The notes beneath the pieces are model-generated. The model was given only the letters and a program-made list of their open reading frames with translations, was not told where the DNA came from and did not search any database. A DNA stretch of 64,000 nucleotides. Origin: Rhizobium sp. Leaf262 (GTDB lineage Bacteria > Pseudomonadota > Alphaproteobacteria > Rhizobiales > Rhizobiaceae). Location: positions 232,902-296,901 of the forward strand of contig NZ_LMMM01000004.1 of NCBI RefSeq assembly GCF_001422245.1. The letters are read 5' to 3'. Shown piece by piece: positions 45,315-54,771 of the stretch (position 1 is its first letter; every line of letters starts with the position of its first letter). The position numbers and the translations under genes were made by a program.

Positions 45315-46127
45315 ATGAACGCTCCAGCCAAGACGGAAGAATTCGCGGTGAAAATCCCTGACGGCGTTTATGCCGAGACGGTTTTGTCTGTCGAGCATTA
45401 CACCGACCATCTTTTTCGCTTCCGCATGACGCGACCAGCTGGCTTTCGCTTCCGGTCAGGCGAATTCGCGATGATTGGTCTGATGGTCGGCGACAAGCCA
45501 ATTTACCGTGCCTATTCCATCGCTAGCCCGGCTTGGGACGAAGAACTGGAATTCTTCTCCATCAAAGTGCCGGATGGTCCGCTGACATCTCATCTCCAGG
45601 CCATCAAGCCCGGTGACACGGTGCTGATGCGCAAGAAGCCGACAGGCACGCTCGTTCTTGATGCACTGACGCCCGGCAAGCGACTCTATATGTTCTCGAC
45701 CGGAACTGGTATCGCGCCGTTCGCAAGCCTCATCCGTGACCCGGATACGTATGAGAAGTTCGAGGAAGTCATCCTTACCCATACTTGCCGCGATGTTGCC
45801 GAGTTGAAGTACGGCTTCGACCTGGTCGATGAAATTCGCAATCACGAGTTTCTGAACGAAATCGTGGGCGACAAGCTGAAGCATTACGCCACCGTGACCC
45901 GTCAGGACTATCCTTTCATGGGTCGCATTACCGACCTGATTGAGAATGGCAAGATGTTTGCGGATCTTGGTGTTCCAGCCCTCGATCCAGTGGTTGATCG
46001 TGGCATGATCTGCGGGTCTTCGGCCATGTTGAAAGACACGAAGCTGTTGCTTGAGAAAGCTGGTCTGACCGAAGGTGCAAACAACAAGCCAGCGGAGTTC
46101 GTCATCGAACGCGCCTTCGTCGGTTGA
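45315..46127 (+). CDS. fpr: Ferredoxin-NADP reductase
   Basis: This 270-residue FAD enzyme exchanges electrons between NADPH and ferredoxin/flavodoxin. The FAD-binding domain (about 15-115) has RAYSIASPAWDEELEFFSIK, where the RxYS motif holds the flavin, and VPDGPLTSHL. The NADP domain has MFSTGTGIAPFASLIRDP, and the C-terminus ends EFVIERAFVG, typical of the bacterial subclass. It is probably transcribed on its own (144-base gap with a palindrome), but next to cysI it is a good candidate electron source for sulfite reductase. A strong terminator follows. Confidence 0.95.
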   Translation: MNAPAKTEEFAVKIPDGVYAETVLSVEHYTDHLFRFRMTRPAGFRFRSGEFAMIGLMVGDKPIYRAYSIASPAWDEELEFFSIKVPDGPLTSHLQAIKPGDTVLMRKKPTGTLVLDALTPGKRLYMFSTGTGIAPFASLIRDPDTYEKFEEVILTHTCRDVAELKYGFDLVDEIRNHEFLNEIVGDKLKHYATVTRQDYPFMGRITDLIENGKMFADLGVPALDPVVDRGMICGSSAMLKDTKLLLEKAGLTEGANNKPAEFVIERAFVG

Positions 46128-46153
46128 GCGGAAATCGCTTGGAAAAATCAATC

Positions 46154-46175
46154 GGGGGCCATTGGCCCCCTTTTT
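46154..46175 (+). terminator. Rho-independent terminator after fpr
   Basis: GGGGGCC-ATT-GGCCCCC followed by five T: a seven-base GC stem between the convergent fpr and MFS genes. Confidence 0.9.
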
Positions 46176-46179
46176 CATT

Positions 46180-47448
46180 TCAGGATTTATTTGCCTGCTG
46201 ATGCGGCGCGATGTCATTTCGAAACATCAGAAACAGAACAATAGCGATGGCTGCGATGCCGCCGCCCACAAGGTGGGAAAGCGCATAGCCGCCTTCCGTC
46301 GTCAACCAGCCCGCTACGCCATTGCTGAGTGATGCACCAATGCCCTGGATCGTCATCACACCCGCAAGGCCCACATTGAAACGGCCAGTTCCTTTCAAGA
46401 TACGCTCGACCGCGACAGGTGTGGCAATGCCGAGCAGACCGGCGCCTATGCCATCCAGCAACTGCACCGGGTAGACCACCCAGAATTCGTTGAAGGACGC
46501 TGCCAGAACGCCGCGTATGGGTAGAGCGATCAGCGCGATGATGAAGACAGTTGACAGCCCGAAGCGGCGGATGAGCCAGGGCGCAAGTGCTGCGACGAAG
46601 ATCATCGCAAACTGTGCAACGCCGGTAATGATGGCAGTGGTGCGAAACGGCGTGTTGAGTTCGATGGCGAAATTCTGCGCTATCAGACGACCCATGGGGG
46701 CGTTTCCAAAGTGGAAGATCAGGAGGATGATGGACAGAAAGATCAGGCCGCGCTCTTTAAACAGAACCTTCAGACCCGACGGTCCGGGCTCTCCCTTGTC
46801 CTCACCCAGACCGCGGGCAACCTTGTGATCGATCTTGTCTGGATCGATTGCGAGAGTAGCGGCAAGCGCGCCCAGTGCCGTAACGATCATAAGACCGATT
46901 ACGCCTGATATTCCGAAGGCGGTGACCGCGAAGTAAGTGGCGAAGAGCGAGACGAAATTTCCGCCGTGGTTCCAGAATTCGTTGCGCGATATCTGGTGGG
47001 AGAACATTTTTTCACCAACGAGGCCCAGGGTCAGGCCAGCCAGCGCAGGTGCGATCACCGCACCCACGACCGCAGTCATGATCTGACCGGTCCAGACGAC
47101 AACTTCGTTGGTAAAGAGCAGCGTAATCAGTGCTCCGACCGTAACGACGACAACAGGGACTGCGATCAACAGCCGCTTCCATGTCGAGCCATCCACCAGT
47201 GCGCCACACAATGGCGTCGCGGCAAGGCCGATCAATCCTCCGACAGTCGCAATAAGACCCAACTGCATCGCCGACCAACCATTGGTCGCCAGGAACGCAT
47301 CCAGAAATGGTCCCAAGCCATCACGCGCATCCGCGAGAAAGAAGTTGAGAACCGCAAGGGCAAAAAGAGAGCGGTCGGATATACCTGCGCGCGGTGATCG
47401 GCCCATGGCACGATCGTTGTCACTGATGGGCGTTGCTAGCGTAGTCAT
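46180..47448 (-). CDS. MFS transporter
   Basis: This major facilitator of about 422 residues has twelve predicted membrane segments. The chosen start MTTLATPISDNDRAM has GGAG about 9 bases upstream; the frame also opens at 47502. The inter-domain loop (about residues 190-215) is charged, and the N-terminal half carries AVLNFFLADARDGLGPFLDAF and LCGALVDGSTWKR in the place of the MFS loop 2-3 motif. The early ADARDG pattern occurs in a group of uncharacterised alphaproteobacterial MFS proteins. The substrate is unknown. Confidence 0.87.
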   Translation of the reverse strand: MTTLATPISDNDRAMGRSPRAGISDRSLFALAVLNFFLADARDGLGPFLDAFLATNGWSAMQLGLIATVGGLIGLAATPLCGALVDGSTWKRLLIAVPVVVVTVGALITLLFTNEVVVWTGQIMTAVVGAVIAPALAGLTLGLVGEKMFSHQISRNEFWNHGGNFVSLFATYFAVTAFGISGVIGLMIVTALGALAATLAIDPDKIDHKVARGLGEDKGEPGPSGLKVLFKERGLIFLSIILLIFHFGNAPMGRLIAQNFAIELNTPFRTTAIITGVAQFAMIFVAALAPWLIRRFGLSTVFIIALIALPIRGVLAASFNEFWVVYPVQLLDGIGAGLLGIATPVAVERILKGTGRFNVGLAGVMTIQGIGASLSNGVAGWLTTEGGYALSHLVGGGIAAIAIVLFLMFRNDIAPHQQANKS

Positions 47449-47584
47449 GACGACCGCTCCGGGGTGTGAGGCGAAACTGGCGACAAACGCGCCCGGTCGC
47501 ATAAGGTTGCTTATGCCTCATAACAAACGGAACAACGGAACAATCGGCATCGCAAGACGTTCGGGTTTCACACAAAAAGGGAAC

Positions 47585-48094
47585 ATGCGGATGACTTGCA
47601 GACTGACCTCCATCCTAGCACTTGTAGCGTCTCTCATGGCTTCGCAGGCCCTGGCGGACGAAAGCCAGTTCCTGTCTTCACTATCAGGAAGCTGGAAGGG
47701 CAGCGGCACGGTGACGACGCGTATCGGCTCGCGCCCGGTAAACGTCAATTGCACGTTTCAGTCAAACGCCAGCGGGCCTTCGCTCAAAATGAACGGCACA
47801 TGCCGTGGCTTCGTTGTCGTGAGACGCGCGATTTCTGCCGATCTTACCGCCAATGGCAATCGTTACAGGGGCAACTACGTCGGCCCATCCGGCAGACCCT
47901 CTGCGCTGAGCGGAAGCCGTAGCGGCAATTCCATCAACCTCACCATACGCTGGACCAGAGACATCAATGGCGACCGCACGGCCGCGATGACAATCACCAA
48001 GCTAGGATCGAACGGTTTGCGCTTGCGCACCACGGATAGAGACGGTGCAGGTGGAAAGACTGTGGTAACGAGCGATATTCGCCTTACTCGATGA
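47585..48094 (+). CDS. Exported protein of unknown function
   Basis: This 169-residue protein has a clear signal peptide (about residues 1-24, ending SQALA before DESQF). The mature part is Ser/Thr/Gly/Arg-rich and predicted beta-rich: FLSSLSGSWKGSGTV, two Cys that could form a disulfide (VNCTFQ and NGTCRG), and repeated NGNRYRGNY / SGNSINLTIRW strands. It resembles small beta-barrel or lipocalin-like periplasmic proteins that I have seen in Rhizobiales without function. AAGGGA precedes the start. The longer in-frame extension upstream overlaps the MFS gene and is not used. Confidence 0.8.
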   Translation: MRMTCRLTSILALVASLMASQALADESQFLSSLSGSWKGSGTVTTRIGSRPVNVNCTFQSNASGPSLKMNGTCRGFVVVRRAISADLTANGNRYRGNYVGPSGRPSALSGSRSGNSINLTIRWTRDINGDRTAAMTITKLGSNGLRLRTTDRDGAGGKTVVTSDIRLTR

Positions 48095-48120
48095 ACTCAA
48101 GGATGTGGCCGTGTTAGAGA

Positions 48121-48146
48121 AAAGGCCCGGAGTGATCCGGGCCTTT
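48121..48146. terminator. Terminator between the exported protein gene and gcvP
   Basis: AAAGGCCCGG-AGTGAT-CCGGGCCTTT is a ten-base stem that works in both directions for the two convergent genes. T-runs flank both sides. Confidence 0.85.
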
Positions 48147-48156
48147 GTTATTCGGG

Positions 48157-51021
48157 CTATTCCGCCGCTTCCGCATACTCGCTCATCGGCGGGCAGGTGC
48201 AGATGAGGTTGCGGTCGCCATAGACGTTGTCGACACGGTTGACCGGCGACCAGTATTTGTCCACGCGGAATGCACCGGGTGGATAGCAGGCCTGTTCGCG
48301 GGAGTAGGGACGGTCCCACTCGCCGACGAGATCTTCCACCGTGTGAGGTGCGTTCTTCAGCGGATTGTTGGCCTTGTCGGAACGGCCTTCCTCGATGTCG
48401 CGGGCTTCCTGACGGATGGCCAGCATGGCGTCGCAGAAGCGGTCGAGTTCGGCCTTGGGCTCGGATTCCGTTGGCTCGATCATCAGCGTACCGGCAACCG
48501 GCCAGCTCATGGTCGGGGCGTGGAAGCCGCAGTCGATCAGGCGCTTTGCCACATCGTCCACCGTCACGCCGCAACTTTCGTTGAGCGGGCGGGTGTCGAT
48601 GATGCACTCATGCGCCACACGTCCGGCCTCGGACTTGTAGAGCACGTCGTAAGCGCCCTTCAGCCGTGCTGCGATGTAGTTGGCGTTGAGGATCGCGACC
48701 TTGGTTGCCTGCGTCAGCCCTTCGCCGCCCATCATCAGGCAATAGCTCCAGGAAATCGGCAAGATCGATGGCGAGCCGAAAGGTGCAGCAGACACCGCAC
48801 CGGTGCGTCCATCGCTGGCCGGGTGACCGGGCAGGTAAGGAGCCAGATGCGCCTTGACGCCGATTGGGCCCATGCCCGGACCGCCGCCGCCATGCGGAAT
48901 GCAGAAGGTCTTGTGCAGGTTGAGGTGCGACACGTCGGAGCCGATGTCGCCCGGACGGGAAAGACCGACCATGGCATTCATGTTGGCGCCGTCGAGATAG
49001 ACCTGACCGCCGTGTTCGTGGGTGATCTCGCAAATCTCGCGAACGGTTTCCTCAAATACGCCGTGGGTTGACGGGTAGGTGATCATGCAGCACGAGAGGT
49101 TGTCTGCGTATTGCTTTGCTTTTTCACGGAAATCTTCGATATCGATATCGCCGTTTTCTCTCACCTTCACCGGTATCACGCGCATGCCGACCATCTGTGC
49201 TGAGGCAGGGTTGGTGCCGTGCGCAGAGGTTGGAATGAGGCAGACGTCGCGATGGGCATCGCCGCGTGCGAGGTGATAGTTACGGATGGTCAAGAGGCCC
49301 GCATATTCGCCCTGCGCACCGGAATTCGGCTGCATGGAGAAGGCGTCGTAGCCGGTAACCTGGCAAAGCTTGGCGGAGAGATCGTCGATCATCTCCTTGT
49401 AGCCCAGCGCCTGATCTGCTGGCACGAAGGGGTGAATGTCGGAGAATTCCGGCCATGTGATCGGCAGCATTTCCGCTGTCGCATTCAGCTTCATGGTGCA
49501 CGAACCGAGCGGGATCATGGAGCGGTCGAGCGCCAGATCGCGGTCCGAAAGACGACGGATGTAACGGGTCATCTCGCTTTCGGCGCGGTTCATGTGGAAT
49601 ATCGGATGTGTCATGTATTGCGTTGTGCGCAATAGGTTTTTGGGCAATCGATAGTCCGGCTCGAAGTCCGAAATCGAGAAGTTGCCACCGAAGGCGCGCC
49701 AGACCGATTCCAGCGTTGCCGGGCGGGTGCGCTCGTCAAGGCTCATGCCGATCTTGGTGGAGCCGACCTTGCGCAGGTTGACGCCTTCGGCAACGGCTGC
49801 GCGCAGGATCAGCGCCTGCATATGGCCGACATCGACAGTGATCGTGTCGAAGAAGGTTTCGGGCTCGATGACGAAGCCGAGCTTCTCCAGACCCTTGGCC
49901 ATCAGCACGGCCTTCTGGTGGGTCTGCTGGGCAATGGCCTTGATGCCCTGCGGGCCGTGGAAGACGCCATACATGGAGGCCATGACGGCCAGCAGCACCT
50001 GTGCGGTGCAGATGTTGGACGTGGCCTTTTCGCGACGGATATGCTGCTCGCGCGTCTGGAGCGACAGGCGGTAGGCGCGGTTGCCACGTGCGTCGACCGA
50101 TACGCCGACAAGACGGCCGGGCATGGAGCGCTTGATCGCATCCTTGACGGCCATGAAGGCAGCGTGTGGGCCGCCGTAACCGACGGGAACACCGAAACGC
50201 TGCGAAGAGCCAATAGCGATATCGGCATTCATTTCGCCGGGTGATTTCAGAAGCGTCAGCGCCAGCAGGTCTGTGGCGACAGCCGCGATTGCGCCCGTCT
50301 GGTGAAGGCGGGAAATCAGGCCGGTGAAATCATTCAACTGGCCATGGGTGCCGGGATACTGAAACAGCGCGCCGAACACGTCGACGGGATCGAGATCGGT
50401 GAAGGGATTGCCGACGATGATGTTCCAGCCGAGCGGTGCTGCACGGGTTTCGATCAGCGCAATGGTCTGCGGATGGCAGTTGGCGTCCACGAAGAAGGCT
50501 GTTGCCTTGGACTTTGCCACGCGCTGGCACATGGCCATGGCTTCGGCAGCAGCGGTTGCCTCATCCAGAAGCGATGCGTTGGCAACGTCGAGACCGGTCA
50601 GATCGGAAATCATGGTCTGGAAGTTCAAAAGCGCTTCCAGACGACCCTGAGAAATCTCTGGCTGGTAGGGCGTGTATGCCGTGTACCAGGCGGGGTTTTC
50701 CAGAATGTTGCGCTGGATGACCGGTGGCGTGATGGTGCCGTAATAGCCCTGACCGATGAGCGAGGTCAGAACCTTGTTCTTGTTGGCGGTTTCGCGAAGG
50801 CGGTCCAGCGCTTCGCGCTCCGTCAGCGCCGCACCCCAAGTGAGCGGCGTTTTCTGGCGGATGGAGGATGGCACGGTCGCGTCGATGAGAGCATCGAGGC
50901 TGTTGTAACCGATCACCTTCAACATATCCGTCATTTCCGACGGCGACGGACCAATATGACGCCGGTTGGCAAAGTCATAGGGCTGATAGTCGGTGAAATG
51001 GAACTCTGTGGGAGTCGTCAT
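48157..51021 (-). CDS. gcvP: Glycine dehydrogenase (decarboxylating), P protein
   Basis: This 954-residue single-chain PLP enzyme decarboxylates glycine and passes the aminomethyl group to the lipoyl arm of GcvH. Both P1- and P2-type halves are fused. The PLP Lys is in [19 protein letters not shown] (about residue 700). The N-terminal half has [10 protein letters not shown] and [21 protein letters not shown]. The C-terminus includes [21 protein letters not shown]. The start overlaps the gcvH stop by one base (TAATG). It is the last gene of the riboswitch-controlled gcvTHP operon. Confidence 0.98.
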   Translation of the reverse strand: MTTPTEFHFTDYQPYDFANRRHIGPSPSEMTDMLKVIGYNSLDALIDATVPSSIRQKTPLTWGAALTEREALDRLRETANKNKVLTSLIGQGYYGTITPPVIQRNILENPAWYTAYTPYQPEISQGRLEALLNFQTMISDLTGLDVANASLLDEATAAAEAMAMCQRVAKSKATAFFVDANCHPQTIALIETRAAPLGWNIIVGNPFTDLDPVDVFGALFQYPGTHGQLNDFTGLISRLHQTGAIAAVATDLLALTLLKSPGEMNADIAIGSSQRFGVPVGYGGPHAAFMAVKDAIKRSMPGRLVGVSVDARGNRAYRLSLQTREQHIRREKATSNICTAQVLLAVMASMYGVFHGPQGIKAIAQQTHQKAVLMAKGLEKLGFVIEPETFFDTITVDVGHMQALILRAAVAEGVNLRKVGSTKIGMSLDERTRPATLESVWRAFGGNFSISDFEPDYRLPKNLLRTTQYMTHPIFHMNRAESEMTRYIRRLSDRDLALDRSMIPLGSCTMKLNATAEMLPITWPEFSDIHPFVPADQALGYKEMIDDLSAKLCQVTGYDAFSMQPNSGAQGEYAGLLTIRNYHLARGDAHRDVCLIPTSAHGTNPASAQMVGMRVIPVKVRENGDIDIEDFREKAKQYADNLSCCMITYPSTHGVFEETVREICEITHEHGGQVYLDGANMNAMVGLSRPGDIGSDVSHLNLHKTFCIPHGGGGPGMGPIGVKAHLAPYLPGHPASDGRTGAVSAAPFGSPSILPISWSYCLMMGGEGLTQATKVAILNANYIAARLKGAYDVLYKSEAGRVAHECIIDTRPLNESCGVTVDDVAKRLIDCGFHAPTMSWPVAGTLMIEPTESEPKAELDRFCDAMLAIRQEARDIEEGRSDKANNPLKNAPHTVEDLVGEWDRPYSREQACYPPGAFRVDKYWSPVNRVDNVYGDRNLICTCPPMSEYAEAAE

Positions 51022-51383
51022 TACGCAATAAGCTCCTTATAGGCCGCTTCGTCCAGCAGAGCATCGGCGTCGGAGGCATTGGAAAGCTTGAGCTTGAAGA
51101 ACCAGCCGGCACCCTGCGGATCGGAGTTGACCAGCGATGGGTCGTCCACGATGGCCTGGTTGATTTCGGTGATCTCGCCATCAAGCGGACAATAAACGTC
51201 GGAAGCCGCCTTTACGCTTTCAACGGTTGCGGCATCGCCATCCTTGGAGAAGGTCGCGCCAACTTCTGGCAGTTCGACAAAGACCAGATCGCCCAGCTGT
51301 TCTGCGGCGTGGCTGGTGATGCCAACTGTGGCAACATCGCCTTCAATCTTCAGCCACTCGTGTTCTTGAGTAAATTTCAGCAT
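51021..51383 (-). CDS. gcvH: Glycine cleavage system H protein
   Basis: This 120-residue lipoyl carrier shuttles the aminomethyl intermediate between GcvP, GcvT and Lpd. The lipoyl-Lys is in [17 protein letters not shown]. The N-terminus [21 protein letters not shown] and the Gly near the C-terminus ([10 protein letters not shown]) are normal for the family. It is lipoylated by LipA-dependent chemistry. It begins 15 bases after gcvT and shares a base with gcvP. Confidence 0.98.
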   Translation of the reverse strand: MLKFTQEHEWLKIEGDVATVGITSHAAEQLGDLVFVELPEVGATFSKDGDAATVESVKAASDVYCPLDGEITEINQAIVDDPSLVNSDPQGAGWFFKLKLSNASDADALLDEAAYKELIA

Positions 51384-51398
51384 TGGTCTCTCCGGAAA

Positions 51399-52538
51399 TT
51401 AGCGTTTGTAAGTGGGAGTAATAAAGGGCAGGGCGGCAACGGTGACGGGCAGATACTTGCCGCGGACTTCCGCGAAAATGGCAGTGCCCGGCGTTGCGAA
51501 TTCTTTCGGCACATAACCCATGGCAACCGGACCTTCGACAGTCGGGCCGAAGCCGCCAGATGTGACCTCACCGATCTCTTTGCTGCCTTCGGCATCGGCA
51601 AAAAGCTTGGCATGGCCACGCACAGGCGCCTTGCCTTCCGGCTTCAGGCCAACGCGGCGGCGTGCGGTTCCTTCGGCAAACTCACCCAGAATACGCTCGG
51701 CACCCGGGAACCCACCTTCGCGATCACCACCGGTGCGGCGTGCTTTCTGGATTGCCCACTCAAGAGAGGCTTCGATGGGGGAGGTCGTTGTGTCGATGTC
51801 GTTGCCATAGAGGCAAAGCCCGGCCTCGAGACGGAGGCTGTCGCGGGCACCGAGACCGATGGCCTCGCAGTCTGGATGTTCCAGCAGTGCCTTGGCAATG
51901 AACTCGGCCTTGTCAGACGGAACGGAAATTTCAAAACCGTCCTCGCCGGAATAGCCGGAACGGGATACGATGCAAGGCACGTCATGCAGCGGAACTTCCC
52001 GCACATCCATGAACTTCATGCCCGAAACGCCAGCCCAGAGTTCCGCCAGAACGGCTTCGGCGCGTGGTCCCTGAAGCGCGATAAGCGCGCGGTCTTCGAG
52101 CAGCGTGACATCGCAGCTATCGGAAAGATGTGCCTTCATATGGGCCAGATCGGCATCCTTGCAGGCAGCATTGACGACGACGAAGAGGTGATCGCCACGA
52201 TTGGTGATCATCAGGTCGTCCAGAATGCCGCCATTCTCGTCCGTGAAGAAGCCGTAGCGCTGACGGCCTTCCTTGAGACCGAGGATATCGACGGGAACCA
52301 GCTTTTCGAGAGCGAGCGCTGCGTCCTCCACCTTGCCGGACTTCGCCTTCACGATGACCTGACCCATATGGGAAACGTCGAACAGGCCAGCGGACGTGCG
52401 CGTGTGCAGATGCTCTTTCATGACGCCTGCGGGGTACTGCACAGGCATGTCGTATCCCGCAAACGGCACCATGCGGGCGCCAAGAGACACATGAAGGGAA
52501 TGAAGCGGGGTGACTTGTAACGCGGCTGTATCGGCCAA
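51399..52538 (-). CDS. gcvT: Glycine cleavage system T protein (aminomethyltransferase)
   Basis: This 379-residue folate-dependent enzyme takes the aminomethyl group from GcvH, releasing ammonia and forming methylene-THF. It has LHVSLGARMVPFAGYDMPVQY, FDVSHMGQV with the conserved Asp, SRSGYSGEDGFEI and GLGARDSLRLEAGLCLYG. The start codon lies just downstream of a tandem glycine riboswitch, so the whole operon should be switched on by glycine. E3 is presumably the Lpd from the PDH cluster. Confidence 0.98.
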   Translation of the reverse strand: MADTAALQVTPLHSLHVSLGARMVPFAGYDMPVQYPAGVMKEHLHTRTSAGLFDVSHMGQVIVKAKSGKVEDAALALEKLVPVDILGLKEGRQRYGFFTDENGGILDDLMITNRGDHLFVVVNAACKDADLAHMKAHLSDSCDVTLLEDRALIALQGPRAEAVLAELWAGVSGMKFMDVREVPLHDVPCIVSRSGYSGEDGFEISVPSDKAEFIAKALLEHPDCEAIGLGARDSLRLEAGLCLYGNDIDTTTSPIEASLEWAIQKARRTGGDREGGFPGAERILGEFAEGTARRRVGLKPEGKAPVRGHAKLFADAEGSKEIGEVTSGGFGPTVEGPVAMGYVPKEFATPGTAIFAEVRGKYLPVTVAALPFITPTYKR

Positions 52539-52609
52539 GGACGCCTCCAGGGTTACGCGATGTCGCGCGGGCTCATGTCATGACACTGTTTGAAGCGTCG
52601 GGTTCAAGA

Positions 52610-52775
52610 GCCCCCTCTGTCCTTGTCGCCTGAGATTGTTATCCCTTCGGCGAGCCGTCCTTATGCAGGTGGCTTCTCTCCAGAGTTCCGTCCTTTTCCG
52701 CTGGTCCTTTTGCCTGAGAGTTTCCGGGGCGGTTGCTCCTTCGGCCCCGCCGTAAGGCGGTGTCTCCCAGCGGGA
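52610..52775 (-). ncRNA. Tandem glycine riboswitch of gcvTHP
   Basis: On the minus strand two similar aptamers follow each other. Aptamer 1 (about 52772-52700) has GGGAGACACCGCC, GCCGAAGGAGCAA and ACTCTCAGGCAAAAGGACC. Aptamer 2 (about 52693-52610) has CTCTGGAGAGA, CGCCGAAGGGATAA and ATCTCAGGCGACAAGGAC. These are the conserved blocks of the glycine riboswitch class. The short linker and the position some 70 bases before gcvT fit a cooperative ON switch. The expression platform probably acts on the gcvT leader (52539-52609). Confidence 0.95.
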
Positions 52776-52907
52776 TGGAAGTTCATTATCTGCTTAGCCA
52801 GTTTCTTGGCAAGGACCAAATGACGCAGTCAAACAGTTTTTTGTTCAGCCTGCGCCATCGGATAATGAGAACGGCGGGACTTCTAACCAAGCCAAGTCAG
52901 CGTCGCT
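52776..52907. other. Promoter region of the gcvTHP leader
   Basis: These 132 bases lie between the riboswitch and the DUF3008 gene. They are AT-rich and should hold the gcv promoter on the minus strand. No gene or repeat is seen. Confidence 0.5.
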
Positions 52908-53093
52908 CTAGTCTTCTTTCTTTTCCGGCAGCTTCTTGTGCTTGGTGGATGCCAAATCTTCCAGTTCCTTTTCTGTCATAGACTTAGCCATGGTTTTTGA
53001 AGCGCCTTGTAAACGGGATTTCGGCATATCGCCGCGTTTTGCGGCCAATGCCGCACCGGCTGCTTTCTGCTGTGCCTTGGATTTTGCGGGCAT
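52908..53093 (-). CDS. DUF3008 family small basic protein
   Basis: This 61-residue Lys-rich protein begins MPAKSKAQQKAAGAALAAKRG and ends in a charged KKLPEKKED. It matches the DUF3008 family, found widely in proteobacteria with no known function. It has a strong ribosome site (GAGGAG). Its high charge and small size suggest a nucleic-acid-associated or stress protein, but that is inference. It is transcribed away from the copper genes. Confidence 0.85.
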   Translation of the reverse strand: MPAKSKAQQKAAGAALAAKRGDMPKSRLQGASKTMAKSMTEKELEDLASTKHKKLPEKKED

Positions 53094-53211
53094 GGGAACG
53101 GTCTCCTCGCTGTCTTTGACTGTGCAGAGAACGTGGCTTCAAACCCAGCGGTTCCGGCTGCGTGCAATTGCACTTTGATTTACAGCAAAAACCGCGATAT
53201 CGCTTCGTGTC

Positions 53212-53628
53212 ATGAAAGCTTCCATGAGCAAGCAACCGAGATTGGCGATAAGACTTTTGCGCATCTTTTGCGCCACGCTGATGCTGTCGCTGGGTTTCGC
53301 TCATAAGCCAGTGGTGGCGATTGCCGCCACAACGGTTGCCTTCGATGAGGCCTATCGCCTTCCTGACGGAAGTTTTGCCGAAATCTGCGAGGGCCATGCG
53401 GGTGTCCAAACCGCGCATGAGAAGGGCAAGACGGATCACGCCGGTATATTCCTGTTCTGCGAAGCCTGCCTTTTGGCCTCCTCGATTCTTTTACCAACTC
53501 CGGATACGAATTCCTGGGTGAGGGCGCATTTCGCCTGGCTGGATAATCGCCCGACGCTGCGTGTCGCCACTGTGCATCACACCGATAGCCAAAGCCCGAA
53601 AGCGCGGGCTCCGCCTGCCTATCTTTGA
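53212..53628 (+). CDS. DUF2946-like exported protein next to the copper gene
   Basis: This 138-residue protein has a basic N-terminus and one hydrophobic segment (about residues 17-40, AIRLLRIFCATLMLSLGF), probably a signal or anchor. The body contains FAEICEGHAGVQ and later FLFCEACLLASSILLP, a Cys-containing pattern seen in DUF2946-type proteins that accompany copper genes. A second ATG five codons in is an equal start candidate. It lies 78 bases before the YcnI-PCuAC fusion gene in the same direction. A copper-related role is inferred from position and the Cys/His content. Confidence 0.65.
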   Translation: MKASMSKQPRLAIRLLRIFCATLMLSLGFAHKPVVAIAATTVAFDEAYRLPDGSFAEICEGHAGVQTAHEKGKTDHAGIFLFCEACLLASSILLPTPDTNSWVRAHFAWLDNRPTLRVATVHHTDSQSPKARAPPAYL

Positions 53629-53706
53629 TCCCTGAACATCACCCTATACGACCGCTAGAAAGACGACTTGCGATGCTGAAACAGCCGCAGTCGAAAGGAT
53701 CACAAG

Positions 53707-54714
53707 ATGAAAATTCATAACGTTACGCTTTGCGCCGCTCTGCTGGCATCCGCCTCCATCGTCCCGGCCTACGCCCACACCAGCTTCGTCAACCCAACGG
53801 CGGAGCAGGAAAGCACAATCGTCGCCGCGCTTCAGGTGCCGCATGGCTGCGATGGCGGGCTGCCCACGACGGAGGTGCGCGTCCAGTTGCCGGAAGGTTT
53901 CATCTCCGCCAAGCCTCAGCCGAAAGCGGGCTGGGAGATCGAGATCATCAAAGATGATTACAAGAAGAGCTACATGAACCATGGCACCGAAGTGAAAAGC
54001 GGTCCGATTGAAATTCGCTGGACCGGTGGTGACCTGCCGGATGCCTATTACGATACGTTCAACCTACAGGGCAAAATCTCCGGTGTGGCCGCAGGCACCA
54101 ATCTGCCATTCAAGGTCACGCAGATTTGCGGAGATAAGGGCACGGCAAATTGGGACGAGGTGGCCGAAAAGGGCCAAGACCCACATTCTCTGAATAACCC
54201 GGCACCCGTCATCCGCGTTGTTGCGAAGGCTGCGACTGAGGGCGAGAGCCATGACCACGCCGCTCACGGTGCCCATGAACACGGCGGCGCAGAACATGCA
54301 GCAGATGTCGTCAAGGCTGGTGATCTCGAGCTTTCAGGCGCTGTCGCCAAGGCTATGCTGCCCGGCCAGCCGGTCGGGGGCGGGACCGTGACAATGAAGA
54401 ATGACGGCGCTTCTGACGACCGGTTGGTGTCGGTCGCGTCTCCGGTTGCCGGACGTGTTGAGATGCACGAAATGGCAATGGTCAACGACGTGATGAGGAT
54501 GCGCAAAATGGCTGCCGGTATCGTCATTCCTGCGGGCAAGACCGTGGATATGACATCGGGCGACCTTCATTTCATGTTTTATAATGTCAGCAAGCCCTTC
54601 GCCGAAGGCGACAAGGTGCCCTTAACACTCACTTTCGAAAAGGCCGGAAAGGTCGATCTGATATTGGATGTCGGCTCTGCCCAAGGCGGCCATGACGCGC
54701 ATCAGCATAACTGA
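53707..54714 (+). CDS. YcnI (DUF1775) - PCuAC fusion, exported copper-binding protein
   Basis: This 335-residue exported protein has three parts. The signal peptide (1-23, ending PAYA) is followed by His24, which would become the mature N-terminus. The YcnI domain (about 24-175) has TSFVNPTAEQESTIVAALQVPHGCDGG, cut here only to mark residues 25-51. A His-rich linker (about 178-200) and a His-rich C-terminus (HDAHQHN) flank a PCuAC domain (about 205-325) with HEMAMVNDVMRMRKM and LHFMFY, the His/Met copper site of that family. In YcnI proteins the N-terminal His holds Cu(II). It is probably a periplasmic copper chaperone or scavenger, perhaps for cytochrome oxidase. AAAGGA precedes the ATG. Confidence 0.9.
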   Translation: MKIHNVTLCAALLASASIVPAYAHTSFVNPTAEQESTIVAALQVPHGCDGGLPTTEVRVQLPEGFISAKPQPKAGWEIEIIKDDYKKSYMNHGTEVKSGPIEIRWTGGDLPDAYYDTFNLQGKISGVAAGTNLPFKVTQICGDKGTANWDEVAEKGQDPHSLNNPAPVIRVVAKAATEGESHDHAAHGAHEHGGAEHAADVVKAGDLELSGAVAKAMLPGQPVGGGTVTMKNDGASDDRLVSVASPVAGRVEMHEMAMVNDVMRMRKMAAGIVIPAGKTVDMTSGDLHFMFYNVSKPFAEGDKVPLTLTFEKAGKVDLILDVGSAQGGHDAHQHN

Positions 54715-54721
54715 GTGAGGA

Positions 54722-54755
54722 AAGCTGCCGGGGAGATATCTCGACCCGGCAGCTT
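54722..54755. terminator. Bidirectional terminator between convergent genes
   Basis: AAGCTGCCGGG and CCCGGCAGCTT form an 11-base perfect stem. The 12-base loop itself contains the palindrome GAGATATCTC. It ends the PCuAC fusion and the facing small gene. Confidence 0.8.
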
Positions 54756-54771
54756 GTTGGAAGATGGATCG

